From the NCBI GenBank assembly GCA_021827805.1, contig JAKAUG010000361.1, positions 1 through 6,525 of the forward strand: a DNA stretch of 6,525 nt. The letters run 5' to 3'. Below, one piece after another: positions 6,381 to 6,525 of the stretch. The notes under the pieces are model-generated. The model searched no databases. It had not been told where the DNA came from and saw only the letters and a program-made list of their open reading frames with translations. Source of the DNA: Bacillota bacterium. GTDB taxonomy: Bacteria; Bacillota; Sulfobacillia; RBS10-35; JAJYVN01. Every line of letters begins with the position of its first letter. The stretch's first letter is position 1. The position numbers and the translations under genes are program-made.

Positions 6381-6525
6381 TCATAGTCTTTCGTTTCCGA
6401 CCGCCAGAGCGGCCAGTTTCCGACTCAAAGGTTCCTGCTTCACAGCAGCCGGTTTCACCAGGCAGTTCTCCTGGCCAGAGCCTTCTGCTCCACAGGCGTT
6501 TAGCGTCTCCGGGGAACTCCCGGCG
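6381..6525 (-). CDS. tnpB: TnpB C-terminal end (IS200/IS605 or IS607 type), cut by the window edge
   Basis: On the - strand a frame open from the window edge to TGA at 6381-6383 gives 47 residues: a GSSPETLNACGAEGSG segment (from residue 2), then VKPAAVKQEP (23-32), then a basic, Ala/Leu-rich tail. ETLNACG and VKQE near the C-terminus are typical of TnpB, the RNA-guided nuclease of IS200/IS605 and IS607 elements and ancestor of Cas12. The visible part lies downstream of the last RuvC catalytic Asp and of the zinc ribbon, so neither activity nor completeness can be judged. The rest lies beyond position 6525. It was missed by length-based ORF calling because its start is outside. The stop is 20 nt from the next gene's ATG. 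It could be an intact element, a decayed remnant or a domesticated tnpB. Recognition rests on motif memory over a short stretch. Confidence 0.8.
   Translation of the reverse strand, partial: AGSSPETLNACGAEGSGQENCLVKPAAVKQEPLSRKLAALAVGNERL
6385..6525 (-). ncRNA. Possible omega RNA scaffold overlapping the tnpB 3' end
   Basis: In TnpB systems the guide-bearing omega RNA is made from the 3' end of tnpB and the adjoining right end. Here three small stems occur on the - strand. CCAGG/CCTGG lies at 6458-6474. CTGCT-GTGA-AGCAG lies at 6435-6448, with a GNRA-type loop inside the GTGAAGCAGG segment that recurs at tnpB ends. GGCCGC-TCTG-GCGGTC lies at 6399-6414. The 3' limit and guide cannot be placed. 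The hairpins are seen, the RNA is inferred. Confidence 0.35.
6393..6424. repeat. 9-bp direct repeat flanking a hairpin
   Basis: GTTTCCGAC occurs at 6393-6401 and again at 6416-6424 (GTCGGAAAC on the - strand), 23 bp apart start to start. The stem-loop 6399-6414 lies between and partly overlaps the first copy. It sits at the end of the tnpB frame and may belong to the omega RNA or the element's right end. Chance is not excluded. Confidence 0.5.

Larger units (their letters stand above)
6381..6525 (-). mobile_element. Right-hand portion of a tnpB-carrying insertion element
   Basis: Inferred from the tnpB tail. Neither terminus is visible. The right end should lie shortly beyond the tnpB stop, at or inside the start of the four-cysteine membrane gene, and the left end is outside the window. 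Confidence 0.5.

Noticed and set aside
5685..6386. 233- and 199-codon plus-strand frames over the minus-strand membrane gene
   Set aside because: Their products are Arg/Pro/Gln/Gly-rich without domains, while the minus strand gives clean membrane helices and a good RBS.
6385..6470. Sigma-A, sigma-H or sporulation promoter for the minus-strand operon
   Set aside because: TTGAGT and TATGAA are present on the minus strand but spaced far beyond 17 nt, and the AGGAA-like box lacks a matching -10. This DNA is better explained as tnpB coding sequence.
1..6525. CRISPR array, tRNA or rRNA genes
   Set aside because: No regularly spaced repeats, no tRNA-like cloverleaf and no rRNA signature were seen on either strand.

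Overview
The window is very GC-rich and carries a compact run of genes, several with GTG or TTG starts. The gene order nadK - argR - recN - (DUF5317-like membrane gene) - spoIVB is the classic spore-former neighbourhood of Bacillota, in which tlyA normally lies upstream and spo0A directly downstream. SpoIVB is a dedicated endosporulation protease. Together with the GC content, this points to a high-GC, endospore-forming Bacillota lineage such as Thermaerobacter, Symbiobacterium or Limnochorda relatives. The exact genus is inference and cannot be fixed from the sequence alone.

Region 1 (1-172) holds no gene I can name. It contains one strong GC hairpin (55-80) and, at its end, an excellent Shine-Dalgarno sequence that fixes the nadK start at a TTG. 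Region 2 (173-5341, + strand) is a probable operon with short gaps: NAD kinase, arginine repressor ArgR, DNA repair ATPase RecN, a small polytopic membrane protein of the DUF5317 type, and SpoIVB with its His/Asp/Ser triad intact. These genes cover NADP supply, arginine control, double-strand-break repair and the mother-cell sigma-K checkpoint of sporulation. They are held together by conserved order rather than by a shared pathway.

Region 3 (5338-6360, - strand) converges on spoIVB. The two stop codons share the palindrome CTAG, so no intergenic space remains. It encodes two unfamiliar membrane proteins, 12 nt apart: a four-helix, histidine-bearing protein and a roughly six-helix protein with an N-terminal cluster of four cysteines. 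spo0A does not follow spoIVB as it usually does.

Region 4 (6381-6525, - strand) is the most interesting stretch. It has no annotated-length ORF, but its - strand reads in frame as the C-terminal tail of a TnpB (IS200/IS605 or IS607 type RNA-guided nuclease), with the typical ETLNACG and VKQE signatures. It also carries hairpins where an omega RNA scaffold would lie. The tnpB stop is only 20 nt from the cysteine-cluster membrane gene. The element's right end and any omega RNA guide would therefore fall in or next to a host gene. This junction, plus the broken spoIVB-spo0A order, are the main things to follow up.
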